Assembly: GCA_964019135.1 (NCBI GenBank)
Contig: OZ025258.1
Coordinates: 36,366,126-36,430,125 of the forward strand
DNA: 64,000 nucleotides
Reading direction: 5' to 3'
Source of the DNA: Arenicola marina
Taxonomy: Eukaryota > Annelida > Polychaeta > Arenicolidae
In this document: positions 33,880 through 45,466 of the stretch, in pieces
How the letters are laid out: each line of letters starts with the position of its first letter
Numbering within the stretch: position 1 is the first letter of the stretch
The notes under the pieces: generated by a model
Told to the model about the DNA's origin: nothing
The model's database searches: none
Seen by the model: the letters and a program-made list of their open reading frames with translations, nothing else
Program-made: the position numbers and the translations under genes

Positions 33880-34549
33880 GTAACTCACGTTGCTGTCTCT
33901 TATCTAATGCTATTTCGTACATCTTTCTGTCTCTGTCTCATGCTATTTCGTACCTCTTGCAGTCTCTCATCTAACGCTGTTTCGTACCTAATGTTGCTGC
34001 CTACGGATGCTTTCCAATAGACTGTAGATGTCTTGTATGCTTAAAGCAAGCCACCTTAAATGTGTAAACATCAAGCAAGACTTGACGAGGAGACTACACG
34101 ACTAGGGCGCTCACCGACGTTTTCTGTCCATAGTTTTATTGTCGTCCTGCTTTACAAACCTCAATCTGAATACTCTTTTGTGAACTGATAATACAGGTTG
34201 ATTTAATATAAAGGTCATAATTAGCGTGTCGCCGAAAAAAACACTGTTTTCGTAACACATTACTTTCTTACTGTGCATCACACACGATAATGAGATTTAG
34301 TGATCGCTAATAAAATCCTAGTGAACTGGGTAATGTGATGTATGCCTTATCTTCAAGGTGAGCTATATTCCTAGTGAACTGGGTAATGTGATGTATGCCT
34401 TATCGTCAAGGTGAGCTGCGGATCCACAGGTCGCAGGTTCAAACCTTGGCACCTGCTTCTGGGGCGAACAATTTTCATCCAATTGTCCCGGGAGGGTTCG
34501 TGTGCGCAAAAGTGGCCTAAAACAAACATTTCATTTCCGCATCTTCAAG
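33880..34549 (+). other. Intron 1 of the PAN-domain gene (670 bp)
   Basis: GTAACT ... CATCTTCAAG, phase 1 on both sides. It contains three diverged copies of a 33-35 bp motif (TGCTATTTCGTAC) at 33890-33990. A 48-bp segment starting CCTAGTGAACTGGGTAATGT is duplicated at 34317-34364 and 34370-34417. A SINE-like piece lies just before the acceptor. Confidence 0.6.
34403..34530 (+). repeat. SINE-like fragment in intron 1
   Basis: GGTCGCAGGTTCAAACCTTG then CACCTGCTTCTGG resembles a tRNA B box and following SINE body. The related GGTCATGGGTTCGCGCCCTT and GCACCTGTATCTGG occurs at about 34964-34997. The tail GTGTGCGCAAAAGTGGCCTA matches 24887-24906. Confidence 0.5.
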
Positions 34550-34780
34550 GTCATTGCCCAAGGTTTGTGGAACACCTGGCTGTACATGCCAGCGGCGGGC
34601 GCCACCTCGCGGAGATCCATGGCCTTTCGCGGTGTAAAGCGGCGTGTCTGGACCAAGGCGACTGTGGCGCTCTGGAATACGGTGCCAACGGCTGCTGGAT
34701 TCATGCTGGGGTTGTCACGGAACAAGACCTCCTGCCCGCAGATGGCAGCACGTTGTACCGCTTGGTACCTTGCCAATATG
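34550..34780 (+). CDS. PAN/apple-domain exon (symmetric 1-1)
   Basis: 231 nt, 77 codons, between CTTCAAG and TATG|GTAAGTGAC, a near-perfect donor. Both boundaries are phase 1, so it is a shufflable domain module. The protein has a PAN/apple-like layout: HASGGRHLAEIHGLSRCKAA then CLDQGDCGALEYGANGCW and LYRLVPC, with cysteines at the start, in the CxxxC pair, in DC and GCW, and near the end. PAN domains bind proteins or sugars outside the cell. Joined to the signal-peptide exon it gives a secreted or type I membrane protein. The remaining exons were not found before the next arrays. The antisense frame is a shadow. Confidence 0.7.
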
Positions 34781-34897
34781 GTAAGTGACTTGCCTTCGTG
34801 TTCTGTGTTGGTGGTGGCGGATGTGGGTGGCGGGAAGGGATAGAACTGGTGGGTGGGGGAGGGGGGGGGGGTAGAGTTGGGGGCAGAGGTGGAGGGG

Positions 34898-35010
34898 TTG
34901 TCGCTTGCTCAGATGGTAAGCGTCGGATCATGGTTTCATCTATTTCCGCATGAATTCAATCCAGGTCATGGGTTCGCGCCCTTGCACCTGTATCTGGCCG
35001 GAAGAGTATA
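34898..35010 (+). repeat. tRNA-derived SINE-like element
   Basis: TTGCTCAGATGGTAAGCG (A-box-like) is followed about 60 nt later by GGGTTCGCGCCC (B-box-like, one base off consensus), then TTGCACCTGTATCTGG shared with the fragment at 34403. It lies just downstream of the PAN exon, in the following intron. Confidence 0.55.
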
Positions 35011-36421
35011 TTTCATACACACCCATTTCACAGATCAGGGAGGTTTCTTAGGTCTGTGTAACCTTTGTTGAAGGTCGGCTCTAATAAGGCCTGAATTTAA
35101 TTTCCTCTAATTCGGCTTTCTGCGACAAATGCAATGATTGAACCGGCATCGAACGTTAAGGATGTGGATTGATGTGCTGATGGGCTGCTCTCTATTTTGG
35201 GCTCCTTCTCCAATGCCATCTTATGTCCGCAAGCAGAACGTCTTCCGACTCCTTTTGCACAGACAGTTTCACTGACAAGTCCGTACAGCTGCACTGAGCT
35301 AAGGCCTGATACGCACAAGCAGATACTACTGCCTTTCAGCCTTGCACCCTTGTGCCTGTTAGTTCGATCATCTATTTCCGTACGCATTCAACTCAAATTA
35401 GCCTTAAAACCGCATGCACACAAGGCCAAAGAATCAACAGATTCGTGTCTGTCTCTAACGCCTCCCTATCCTGTAACTCGTGCACGTACATCATGGCTCA
35501 GAGGTCAACGTTAGGCAAGATCTCTACCGCTGAGTGTATGTCACATATCTTACCTACCTTGACCCACATCGGTGTGAATAAACCGTGAGGTTACTTCGTT
35601 ACGGCGGGTGTACGTTACGGTGCGTGTGGTGTGGTCTGGTGATGGCCCAGTGAACAAGAATGCGTCTAGAGACTTAACAATGTCTACAAAATCATCGCGA
35701 AGATTGCCAGGCGCCAGGCGAGATTTTATGGAGAGTTGCGAAAGGTCGTCTGCTCCATGAAAACAGACCGAGTCACCGGGAATGTAGATTGTATCGGGAG
35801 TTAGTTAGTCTATAATGTTAAGAAAGTTCGCGTCGAGAGTTAAGAAAGGTCGTATAGAGAGTTAAGAAAGGTCGTATAGAGAGTTAAGAAAGGTCGTATA
35901 GAGACGTATCGGGAAGATCGCATCGAAAGCCTCTTAAAGCACTATATTCTGTAATTTTTTGTATTGCCAACCTCTTCCCCACATCAAATAAGTATATTCT
36001 GTCTTGAATTTAAATCCTGAAAGCCTGTTGGCTATCCGGAGGGAAGCAATTTGGTCACCGGAGCCGAAGTTGGTGGCCGGCTTTATATGCCTGCGCGCCT
36101 GTTCGCTGTTCGTTATTATGTATGATGTCGACCATGGTTCGCTAGGACGTCCGCGCGCGATATAAATAAACCGCGCAGTTTTATGTTGAAATTGTTGCTG
36201 TGCTCACTCTCAGAGATATAAAACAGACGTTTGAGATACTTTTATTCTTGATTCAAAAATTATAAAAATATAAGATGGCGCATGTAAGTATATTGCTTTA
36301 ATAAAGTGCATCGATGCGCTGAAATGTTGAATGCGTTAATAAGGCAGGAGACTTCAACAGCGAAAGAGGGCCGTACAATTTGGAAAAGGGAAGGGGTACG
36401 GGGGGAGGAGGGGGTAAAATG
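35011..36421. other. Unique DNA downstream of the PAN exon
   Basis: No further exon could be assigned with a phase-1 acceptor and recognisable domain. A four-copy 22-bp repeat (GTTAAGAAAGGTCGTATAGA plus GA) lies at 35817-35904. The rest shows nothing I can name. Confidence 0.5.
35817..35904. repeat. 22-bp tandem repeat, 4 copies
   Basis: GTTAAGAAAGGTCGTATAGA plus GA, three near-identical copies preceded by one diverged copy (GTTCGCGTCGAGA). Confidence 0.92.
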
Positions 36422-37185
36422 GTGTCTAGTAATGGTCACAATGCACATGCCATTACCATATGTCTAGTAATGATCACAATAGACATACCATTACCATATG
36501 TCTAGTAATGGTCACAATAGATATACCATTACCATATGTCTAGTAATGGTCACAATACACATACCATTACCATATGTCTAGTAATGGTCACAATGCACAT
36601 GCCATTACCATATGTCTAGTAGTGGTCACAATGCACATGCCATTACCATATGTCTAGTAGTGGTCACAATGCACATGCCATTACCATATGTCTAGTAGTG
36701 GTCACAATGCACATGCCATTACCATATGTCTAGTAGTGGTCACAATGCACATGCCATTACCATATGTCTAGTAATGGTCACAATGCACATGCCATTACCA
36801 TATGTCTAGTAGTGGTCACAATGCACATGCCATTACCATATGTCTAGTAGTGGTCACAACAGACATACCATTACCATATGTCTAGTAATGGTCACAATAG
36901 ATATACCATTATCATATGTCTAGTAATGGTCACAATAGACATACCATTACCATATGTCTAGTAATGGACACAATAGACATACCATTACCATAGGTCTAGT
37001 CATGGTCACAATAGACATACCATTACCATATGTCTAGTAATGGTCACAATACACATACCATTACCATAGGTCTAGTAATGGTCACAACAGACATACCATT
37101 ACCATAGGTCTAGTAATGGTCACAATAGGCATACCATTACCATATGTCTAGGAGTGGTCACAATAGACATACCATTACCATATGT
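36422..37185. repeat. 38-bp tandem array (20 copies), hairpin-capable
   Basis: Unit TCTAGTAATGGTCACAATGC then ACATGCCATTACCATATG, 38 bp. TAATGG and CCATTA within each unit are complementary around a 14-base loop, and CATATG is a palindrome. Most variation is ACACATACC, GCACATGCC or AGACATACC, with GTAATGG or GTAGTGG. Confidence 0.95.
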
Positions 37186-37291
37186 GGTCGGCTTGCCCCG
37201 GTGATTTGTTGAACCCAGCCACGAGCGCCGAGGGCTACTTACAGAAAGGAGATGAGCGGGGAAGGGGGTGGGGTGTGGGGGGAGGGGCAGG
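37186..37291. other. Spacer between the 38-bp and 32-bp arrays
   Basis: About 100 bp, G-rich in its second half and grading into the next array. Nothing else is seen. Confidence 0.6.
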
Positions 37292-40200
37292 GGTAGAGGT
37301 ACGGTAAGGGGCATCATTGCGCGGTAGAGGCAGGGTAGGGAGGCGTCATTGCGCAATAGTGGCAGGGTAGGGGGGCATCATTGCGCGGTAGAGGCAGGCT
37401 AGGGGGGCGTCATTGCGCGGTAGAGGTAGGGTAGGGGGGCGTCATTACGCGGTGGAGGTAGGGTAGGGGGGCATCATTGCGCGGTAGGGGCAGGGTAGGG
37501 GGGCGTCATTGCGCGGTAGAGGCAGGGTAGGGGGGCATCATTGCGCGGTAGAGGTAGGGTAGGGGTGCATCATTGCGCGGTAGAGGCAGGGTAGGGGGGC
37601 ATCATTGCGCGGTAGATGTAGGGTAGGGGGGCATCATTGCGCGGTAGAGGCAGGGTAGGGGGGCATCATTGCGCGGTAGAGGCAGGGTAGGGGGGCATCA
37701 TTACGCGGTGGAGGTAGGGTAGGGGGGCATCATTGCGCGGTAGGGGCAGGGTAGGGGGGCATCATTGCGCGGTAGAGGCAGGGTAGGGGGGCATCATTGC
37801 GCGGTGGAGGCAGGGTAGGGGGGCATCATTGCGCGGTAGAGGTAGGGTAGGGGGGCATCATTGCGCGGTGGAGGCAGGGTAGGGGGGCATCATTGCGCGG
37901 TGGAGGCAGGGTAGGGGGGCATCATTGCGCGGTAGAGGTAGGGTAGGGGGGCATCATTGCGCGGTGGAGGTAGGGTAGGGGGGCATCATTGCGCGGTAGA
38001 GGCAGGGTAGGGGGGCATCATTGCGCGGTGGAGGCAGGGTAAGGGGGCATCATTGCGCGGTAGAGGTAGGGTAGGGGGGCATCATTGCGCGGTGGAGGCA
38101 GGGTAGGGGGGCATCATTGCGCGGTGGAGCCAGGGTAGGGGGGCATCATTGCGCGGTGGAGGCAGGGTAGGGGCGTCATTGCGCGGTAGGGGCAGGGTAG
38201 GGGGGCGTCATTGCGCGGTAGAGGCAGGGTAGGGGGCGTCATTGCGCGGTAGAGGCAGGGTAGGGGGGCATCATTACGCGGTAGAGGCAGGGTAGGGGGG
38301 CATCATTGCGCGGTAGAGGTAGGGTAGGGGGCGTCATTGCGCGGTGGAGGTAGGGTAGGAGGGCGTCATTGCGCGGTAGAGGCAGGGTAGGGGGGCATCA
38401 TTGCGCGGTAGAGGCAGGGTAGGGGGGCATCATTACGCGGTAGAGGCAGGGTAGGGGGGCATCATTACGCGGTAGACGCAGGGTAGGGGGGCATCATTGC
38501 GGGTAGAGGTAGGGTAGGGGGCGTCATTGCGCGGTGGAGGTAGGGTAGGAGGGCGTCATTGCGCGGTAGAGGCAGGGTAGGGGGGCATCATTGCGCGGTA
38601 GAGGCAGGGTAGGGGGGCATCATTACGCGGTAGACGCAGGGTAGGGGGGCATCATTGCGGGTAGAGGTAGGGTAGGGGGCGTCATTGCGCGGTGGAGGTA
38701 GGGTAGGAGGGCGTCATTGCGCGGTAGAGGCAGGGTAGGGGGGCATCATTGCGCGGTAGAGGCAGGGTAGGGGGGCATCATTACGCGGTAGAGGCAGGGT
38801 AGGGGGGCATCATTACGCGGTAGACGCAGGGTAGGGGGGCATCATTGCGGGTAGAGGTAGGGTAGGGGGCGTCATTGCGCGGTGGAGGTAGGGTAGGAGG
38901 GCGTCATTGCGCGGTAGAGGCAGGGTAGGGGGGCATCATTACGCGGTAGAGGTAGGGTAGGGGGGCATCATTGCGCGGTAGAGGTAGGGTAGGGGGGCAT
39001 CATTGCGCGGTAGGGGCCGGGTAGGGGGGCATCATTGCGCGGTAGAGGTAGGGTAGGGGGGCATCATTACGCGGTAGAGGCAGGGTAGGGGGGCATCATT
39101 GCGCGGTGGAGGTAGGGTAGGGGCATCATTGCGCGGTAGGGGCAGGGTAGGGGGGCATCATTGCGCAGTAGAGGCAGGGTAGGGGCATCATTGCGCAGTA
39201 GAGGCAGGGTAGGGGGGCGTCATTGCGCGGTAGGGGTAGGGTAGGGGGGCATCATTGCGCAGTAGAGGCAGGGTAGGGGGGCATCATTGCGCAGTAGAAG
39301 CAGGGTAGGGGGGCATCATTGCGCGGTAGAGGCAGGGTAGGGGGGCGTCATTGCGCGGTAGGGGCAGGGTAGGGGGCGTCATTGCGCGGTAGAGGCAGGG
39401 TAGGGGGGCATCATTGCGCGGTAGAGGCAGGGTAGGGGGGCATCATTGCGCGGTAGGGGCAGGGTAGGGGGGAATCATTGCGCGGTAGAGGCAGGGTAGG
39501 GGGGCATCATTGCGCAGTAGAAGCAGGGTAGGGGGGCATCATTGCGCAGTAGAAGCAGGGTAGGGGGGCATCATTGCGCGGTAGAGGCAGGGTAGGGGGG
39601 CGTCATTGCGCGGTAGGGGCCGGGTAGGGGGGCATCATTGCGCGGTAGAGGTAGGGTAGGGGCATCATTGCGCGGTAGGGGCAGGGTAGGGGGGCATCAT
39701 TGCGCGGTAGAGGTAGGGTAGGGGGGCATCATTGCGCGGTAGGGGCCGGGTAGGGGGGCATCATTGCGCGGTAGAGGTAGGGTAGGGGGGCATCATTGCG
39801 CGGTAGAGGTAGGGTAGGGGGGCGTCATTGCGCGGTAGAGGCAGGGTAGGGGGGCATCATTACGCGGTAGAGGCAGGGTAGGGGGGCATCATTGCGCAGT
39901 AGAAGCAGGGTAGGGGGGCATCATTGCGCAGTAGAAGCAGGGTAGGGGGGCATCATTGCGCGGTAGAGGCAGGGTAGGGGGGCGTCATTGCGCGGTAGGG
40001 GCCGGGTAGGGGGGCATCATTGCGCGGTAGAGGTAGGGTAGGGGCATCATTGCGCGGTAGGGGCAGGGTAGGGGGGCATCATTGCGCGGTAGAGGTAGGG
40101 TAGGGGGGCATCATTGCGCGGTAGGGGCCGGGTAGGGGGGCATCATTGCGCGGTAGAGGTAGGGTAGGGGGGCATCATTGCGCGGTAGAGGTAGGGTAGG

Positions 40201-42032
40201 GGGGCGTCATTGCGCGGTAGAGGCAGGGTAGGGGGGCATCATTACGCGGTAGAGGCAGGGTAGGGGGGCATCATTGCGCGGCAGAGGCAGGGTAGGGGGG
40301 CATCATTGCGCGGTAGGGGCCGGGTAGGGGGGCATCATTGCGCGGTAGAGGTAGGGTAGGGGGGCATCATTGCGCGGTAGAGGCAGGGTAGGGGGGCATC
40401 ATTACGCGGTAGAGGCAGGGTAGGGGGGCATCATTGCGCGGTAGAGGTAGGGTAGGGGGGCATCATTGCGCGGTAGGGGCAGGGTAGGGGGGCGTCATTG
40501 CGCGGTAGAGGCAGGGTAGGGGGGCATCATTGCGCGGTAGGGGCAGGGTAGGGGCATCATTGCGCAGTAGAGGCAGGGTAGGGGGCATCATTGCGCAGTA
40601 GAGGCAGGGTAGGGGCATCATTGCGCAGTAGAGGCAGGGTAGGGGGGCGTCATTGCGCGGTAGGGGTAGGGTAGGGGGGCATCATTGCGCAGTAGAGGCA
40701 GGGTAGGGGGGCATCATTGCGCAGTAGAAGCAGGGTAGGGGGGCATCATTGCGCGGTAGAGGCAGGGTAGGGGGGCGTCATTGCGCGGTAGGGGCAGGGT
40801 AGGGGGCGTCATTGCGCGGTAGAGGCAGGGTAGGGGGGCATCATTGCGCGGTAGAGGCAGGGTAGGGGGGCATCATTGCGCGGTAGGGGCAGGGTAGGGG
40901 GGCATCATTGCGCGGTAGAGGCAGGGTAGGGGGGCATCATTGCGCAGTAGAAGCAGGGTAGGGGGGCATCATTGCGCAGTAGAAGCAGGGTAGGGGGGCA
41001 TCATTGCGCGGTAGAGGCAGGGTAGGGGGGCGTCATTGCGCGGTAGGGGCAGGGTAGGGGGCGTCATTGCGCGGTAGAGGCAGGGTAGGGGGGCATCATT
41101 GCGCGGTAGAGGCAGGGTAGGGGGGCATCATTGCGCGGTAGGGGCAGGGTAGGGGGGCATCATTGCGCAGTAGAGGCAGGGTAGGGGGGCATCATTGCGC
41201 AGTAGAAGCAGGGTAGGGGGGCGTCATTGCGCGGTAGGGGCAGGGTAGGGGGGCGTCATTGCGCGGTAGAGGCAGGGTAGGGGGGCATCATTGCGCGGTA
41301 GGGGCAGGGTAGGGGGGCGTCATTGCGCGGTGGAGGTAGGGTAGGGGGGCGTCATTGCGCGGTAGAGGCAGGGTAGGGGGGCATCATTGCGCGGTAGGGG
41401 CAGGGTAGGGGGGCGTCATTGCGCGGAAGAGGCAGGGTAGGGGGCATCATTGCGCGGTAGGAGCAGGGTAGGGGGGCGTCATTGCGCGGTAGAGGCAGGG
41501 TAGGGGGGCGTCATTGCGCGGTAGAGGTAGGGTAGGGGGCATCATTGCGCGGTAGGGGCAGGGTAGGGGGGCGTCATTGCGCGGTAGAGGCAGGGTAGGG
41601 GGGCGTCATTGCGCGGTAGAGGCAGGGTAGGGGGGCGTCATTGCGCGGTAGGGGCAGGGTAGGGGGGCGTCATTGCGCGGTAGAGGCAGGGTAGGGGGGC
41701 GTCATTACGCGGTGGAGGTAGGGTAGGGGGGCGTCATTGCGCGGTAGAGGCAGGGTAGGGGTGCGTCATTGCGCGGTAGGGGCAGGGTAGGGGGGCGTCA
41801 TTGCGCGGTAGAGGCAGGGTTGGGGGGCGTCATTACGCGGTGGAGGTAGGGTAGGGGGGCGTCATTACGCGGTGGAGGTAGGGTAGGGGGGCGTCATTGC
41901 GCGGTAGAGGCAGGGTAGGGGGGCATCATTGCGCGGTGGAGGTAGGGTAGGGGGGCATCATTGCGCGGTAGAGGCAGGGTAGGGGGGCATCATTGCGCGG
42001 TAGAGGCAGGGTAGGGGGGCATCATTGCGCGG
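37292..42032. repeat. 32-bp G-rich satellite (about 148 copies), cut by assembly gap
   Basis: Unit GGCATCATTGCGCGGTAGAG then GCAGGGTAGGGG, 32 bp, with variants CGTCATT, TACGCGG, CAGTAGAAG and one or two missing Gs. Each unit has several G runs (GGG-TA-GGGGGG), so the plus strand has strong G-quadruplex potential. TTGCGCGG supplies one CpG pair per unit. Multi-unit blocks are repeated (for example TGCGGGTAGAGG near 38497, 38656 and 38847). True length unknown because of the gap. Confidence 0.96.
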
Positions 42033-42232
42033 NNNNNNNNNNNNNNNNNNNNNNNNNNNNNNNNNNNNNNNNNNNNNNNNNNNNNNNNNNNNNNNNNNNN
42101 NNNNNNNNNNNNNNNNNNNNNNNNNNNNNNNNNNNNNNNNNNNNNNNNNNNNNNNNNNNNNNNNNNNNNNNNNNNNNNNNNNNNNNNNNNNNNNNNNNNN
42201 NNNNNNNNNNNNNNNNNNNNNNNNNNNNNNNN
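42033..42232. other. Assembly gap, 200 N
   Basis: Exactly 200 undetermined bases, a conventional fixed-size scaffold gap. It begins in mid-unit of the 32-bp array, so the array caused the break. Open frames that cross it are meaningless. Confidence 0.99.
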
Positions 42233-44473
42233 GTCAACCCTGGAAGTGACCCACAGAGACCTAGCGGTTGGCCAGCCCAAGCCAGGTCATATATATACAT
42301 GTAAATATATCTACATGGAGATATAGCTATGCTTATCTATGCATATGCCACCGGAGAAGCGGTCACAGGTGGCCGGCCGCGGACCCAGCCTAATCACGTG
42401 ACACCACCATCCAAATCTCCGCTAGGCGGCGCCGAGGTATGGGCGTATGACCGTGTGTCAGTATGTGGCCGATGAGGACGCTGACGCTGGCGATGTGACA
42501 AGACGGACGGCCATAGCTTCGGGTGCGAAGAGGGACGGTAGCCGCGGAGACAATGCCCCCCGAAGACATGGACCCCCCGCTCAGCCCCCCCCCCCTCCTC
42601 CCCTCCCTGCCTCTTGTCTTGGCGGTGTCGCGGGCTGGCCAGGGCGCACACCCATGTCCGGATAGTAGAGGTACTCACGACACCCACCACCACATCCATC
42701 TCCTCTGCCATCCCCGCACCCACCCCCCCCCCACCCCCACCCGCTACCCCCTACCCCCTACCTCACCCATGCATCCGTTGTTTTCCGGTGACAACTCTAC
42801 CTGTGTACATTTATATGTGAGCCACCGACAACCCTACCCTGCCCTTCCCCTCCCCTCACCACCTGTTGTACCCCCCCCCCCCTCCCTCTGCTACCTTCCC
42901 CCTCCACAACCCAACTCGCATATCCCACCGCACACCATGCGAAAACGCCACACCACCCTCCCTCTACCCCGAGCCAGCACTACAGGTTTGAGAGAGAAAA
43001 CGACAGCGGGCGGGTGGGGGGGGGGGGGTGGCATGGGCGGGGGGGGGGGGGCGGCACGGGCGGAGACAATGAGGGTGGCGTGTCTGGGTGGGTGGGGCAG
43101 TTTCGGCGGACGTGAATCTGGAGTGGAGGAGGGGAGAGGGGGAGGGTCGTTTTTGTCACTGGAAGAGCTGGATATATAACATGTTTAATGATCATATATT
43201 TACGACTGGGTCTTCACAAGGCGGTTATATATTATATTGGTAGTTGTGTAGTGGTGCTGCCGAGGAGGGAGCGGGAGGGAGAGCAGTGTATGTCGGCAGT
43301 GTGATCGGTCACCTGGCCCTGGCGCCGTGTCGCCAAGACGCCGGCCCCCGGGTCTCCGGGTCTCACGGCTCTGGGCGACCGCCAATTAAACAATAAATAC
43401 CTGGCCGTGGCCGCAGGGGGGGCGCTGTCCAGCGGGCCTGTCAACGGTGGTAGCGATGTCCCCGGGGGTCCTGGCTGTAGGAGGGTTGGGGGGCAGGTGG
43501 TGGTGGTGGTGGTGGAGGGGGGGTTGGGGCAGCGGTGTGTGGGTAGGGGCAGGGTGGTAAGGGGGGCTTGTAGGAACACGGGGGCCAGGGTGCTATCTCC
43601 CCCGGGGGCGATGGGAGGGGAAAAGGCAATGACGTCACTGGCGGCGGCCAGTGTCCTGCCCCCTGCCCCCCCCCCCCCCCATCACCTATCACCCTCTCCC
43701 CCCTCCCTCCCCCTCCCTCCCCCACCTCTTCCTCCTCCTCCTCAGTGGGGTGTTGTGGGTGTGAGCCACGGGAAGGGTTTGTTGTGGGGAGAAACGGAGA
43801 CATGCCAGCATCTCAACCTGCCCACCAACCGCCATTCCATACCACCTGCCCCCCCCCTCCCCCCCCCCCCGGCGCCCGCCACCCCCATCCACTCCTCACC
43901 CCTTACCCCCCCCCCCCTTCCTCCCCCAAGAAGTCCGGGTCCGGGGACGGCCGGGAGGCGCCTAGACAAGCGTGAGAAAAACGAGCGGAAGATGGGTGGT
44001 GCCGACCGCGGCGTTTGTGTGTGGGGTGGATGATGGGGGGGGGAGGGATCCGCCGGGTAGGTGTGGGAGGGAATGGTGGTGGTGGGGGGGGGGGGTTCGA
44101 GTCGGGGTCGGGCGGCCGTGGCGCGGCGAGATGCTGGTCACGTCTTCCTCCGTCGGCCGACGTGACCTGGCGACGTGGCCTCCTTGTAGACATTGCACGG
44201 CGGCTGGAGGGGGAGGGGGGAGGGGGGGTTCGAGGGCGGCGACGGTAGTGGCGGGGGGAGGGGGGGTGGGGGGTGGGTGGTGGAGGTTGACGGGGGACGA
44301 GCGGCGGGGGCGCCGGGGGCAGTGGAGACAGGGACATGCCATGTCCGTTCAGCCGTCGTGAGTATGCCGCTGTCTCCTGGCACCTCCCCCCCCCTTCCAC
44401 CCACCCACCCCCCCGCGGCACCCCCCGCGGCACCCCTCGTTACACTTGCCACCTCGTCCCCGGGTGACGCGGG
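42233..44473. other. GC-rich, homopolymer-rich DNA without a supported gene
   Basis: Many runs of 8-13 C or G, CpG-rich, with overlapping open frames on both strands that encode only P-, G- or R-rich sequence. No domain, signal peptide or consistent splice pattern was recognised. It may include a CpG-island-like segment (about 43300-44350). Confidence 0.55.
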
Positions 44474-44475
44474 GT

Positions 44476-44850
44476 AGGTCCTCCCTGGGTGCTCCCTGGG
44501 TCCTCCCTGGGACCTCCCTGGGTCCTCCCTGGGTGCTCCCTGGGTCCTCCCTGGGGACCTCCCTGGGTCCTTCCTGGGACCCTCCCTGGGTCCTCCCTGG
44601 GTGCTCTCTGGGTCCTCCCCTGGGACCTGTCCCTGGGTCCTCCCTGGGTGCTCCCTGGGTCCTCCCTGGGACCTCCCTGGGTCCTCCTGGGACCTCCCTG
44701 GGTGCTCCCTGGGTCCTCCCTGAGACCTCCCTGGGTGCTCCCTGGGTCCTCTCTGGGTCCTCCCTGGGTCCTCCCTAGGTCCTCCCCTGGGACCTCCCTG
44801 GTTGCTCCAAGGGTGCTCCAATGGTCCTCTCTGGGTTCTCCCTAGGTGCA
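44476..44850. repeat. 11-bp tandem repeat (about 34 copies)
   Basis: CTCCCTGGGTC, CTCCCTGGGTG and CTCCCTGGGAC units, 11 bp, with occasional 12- and 13-bp versions. On the minus strand it would read as G-P-R-E/T repeats, a translation artefact. Confidence 0.93.
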
Positions 44851-44854
44851 CCCA

Positions 44855-45022
44855 GGGGTCCCTGGGTCCCTGGGTCCCTGGGTCCCTGGGTCCCTGGTTG
44901 ATCCCTGAGTCCTTGGGTCCCTTGGGTCCCTGGGTCCCTGGGTCCCTGGGTCCCTGGGTCCCTGGGTCCCTGGGTCCCTGGGTCCCTGGGTCCCTGGGTC
45001 CCTGGTTGATCCCTGAGTCCTT
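44855..45022. repeat. 8-bp tandem repeat CCCTGGGT
   Basis: Runs of CCCTGGGT in 8-bp steps, twice interrupted by TTGATCCCTGAGTCCTT (about 44899 and 45006). The CCCTGGG core is also in the 11-bp repeat just before, suggesting one grew from the other. Confidence 0.92.
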
Positions 45023-45034
45023 GAGGCCATGGAT

Positions 45035-45466
45035 CCCCGACACACCAAGCACACCCCCGGTATATCCCTGCACACCCCGGCCCAGCCCGGGCACACCCCG
45101 GTACATCCCTGCACCCCCCCCGGTACATCCCGGCCCACCCCGGCCCAGCCCGGGCACACCCCGGTACTCCCCGCCCACCCCGGCCCAGCCCAGGCACACC
45201 CCGGTACACCCCGGCCAACCCCGGCCCACCCCGGCCCCACCCCGGCCCAGCCCGGGCACACCCCGGTACACCCCGGCCCACCCCGGCCCAGCCCGGGCAC
45301 CACCCCGGTACATCCCTGCACACCCCGGTACATCCCGGCCCACCCCGGCCCAGCCCGGGCACACCCCGGTACACCCCGGCCCCGCCCAGGCACACCCCGG
45401 TACACCCCGGCCCACCCCGGCCCACCCGGCCCACCCCGGCCCAGCCCGGGCACACCCCTGACACGC
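45035..45466. repeat. 10-bp-based GC-rich repeat (CCCCGGCCCA / CCCCGGTACA)
   Basis: Mosaic of roughly 10-bp modules ACCCCGGCCC, AGCCCGGGCAC and ACCCCGGTAC in variable order. Opposite-strand frames encode G-rich, collagen-looking strings by composition only. Confidence 0.9.

Noticed and set aside
37292..42032. Telomeric repeat
   Set aside because: AGGGTAGGGG looks telomere-like, but the period is 32 bp with an invariant GCATCATTGCGCGG block, not TTAGGG.
41990..42304. Frames spanning the N gap
   Set aside because: They consist mainly of undetermined bases.
42522..44433. Overlapping P/G/R-rich frames on both strands in GC-rich DNA
   Set aside because: Open frames are expected where stop codons are rare. 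No start context, domain or splice structure singles one out.
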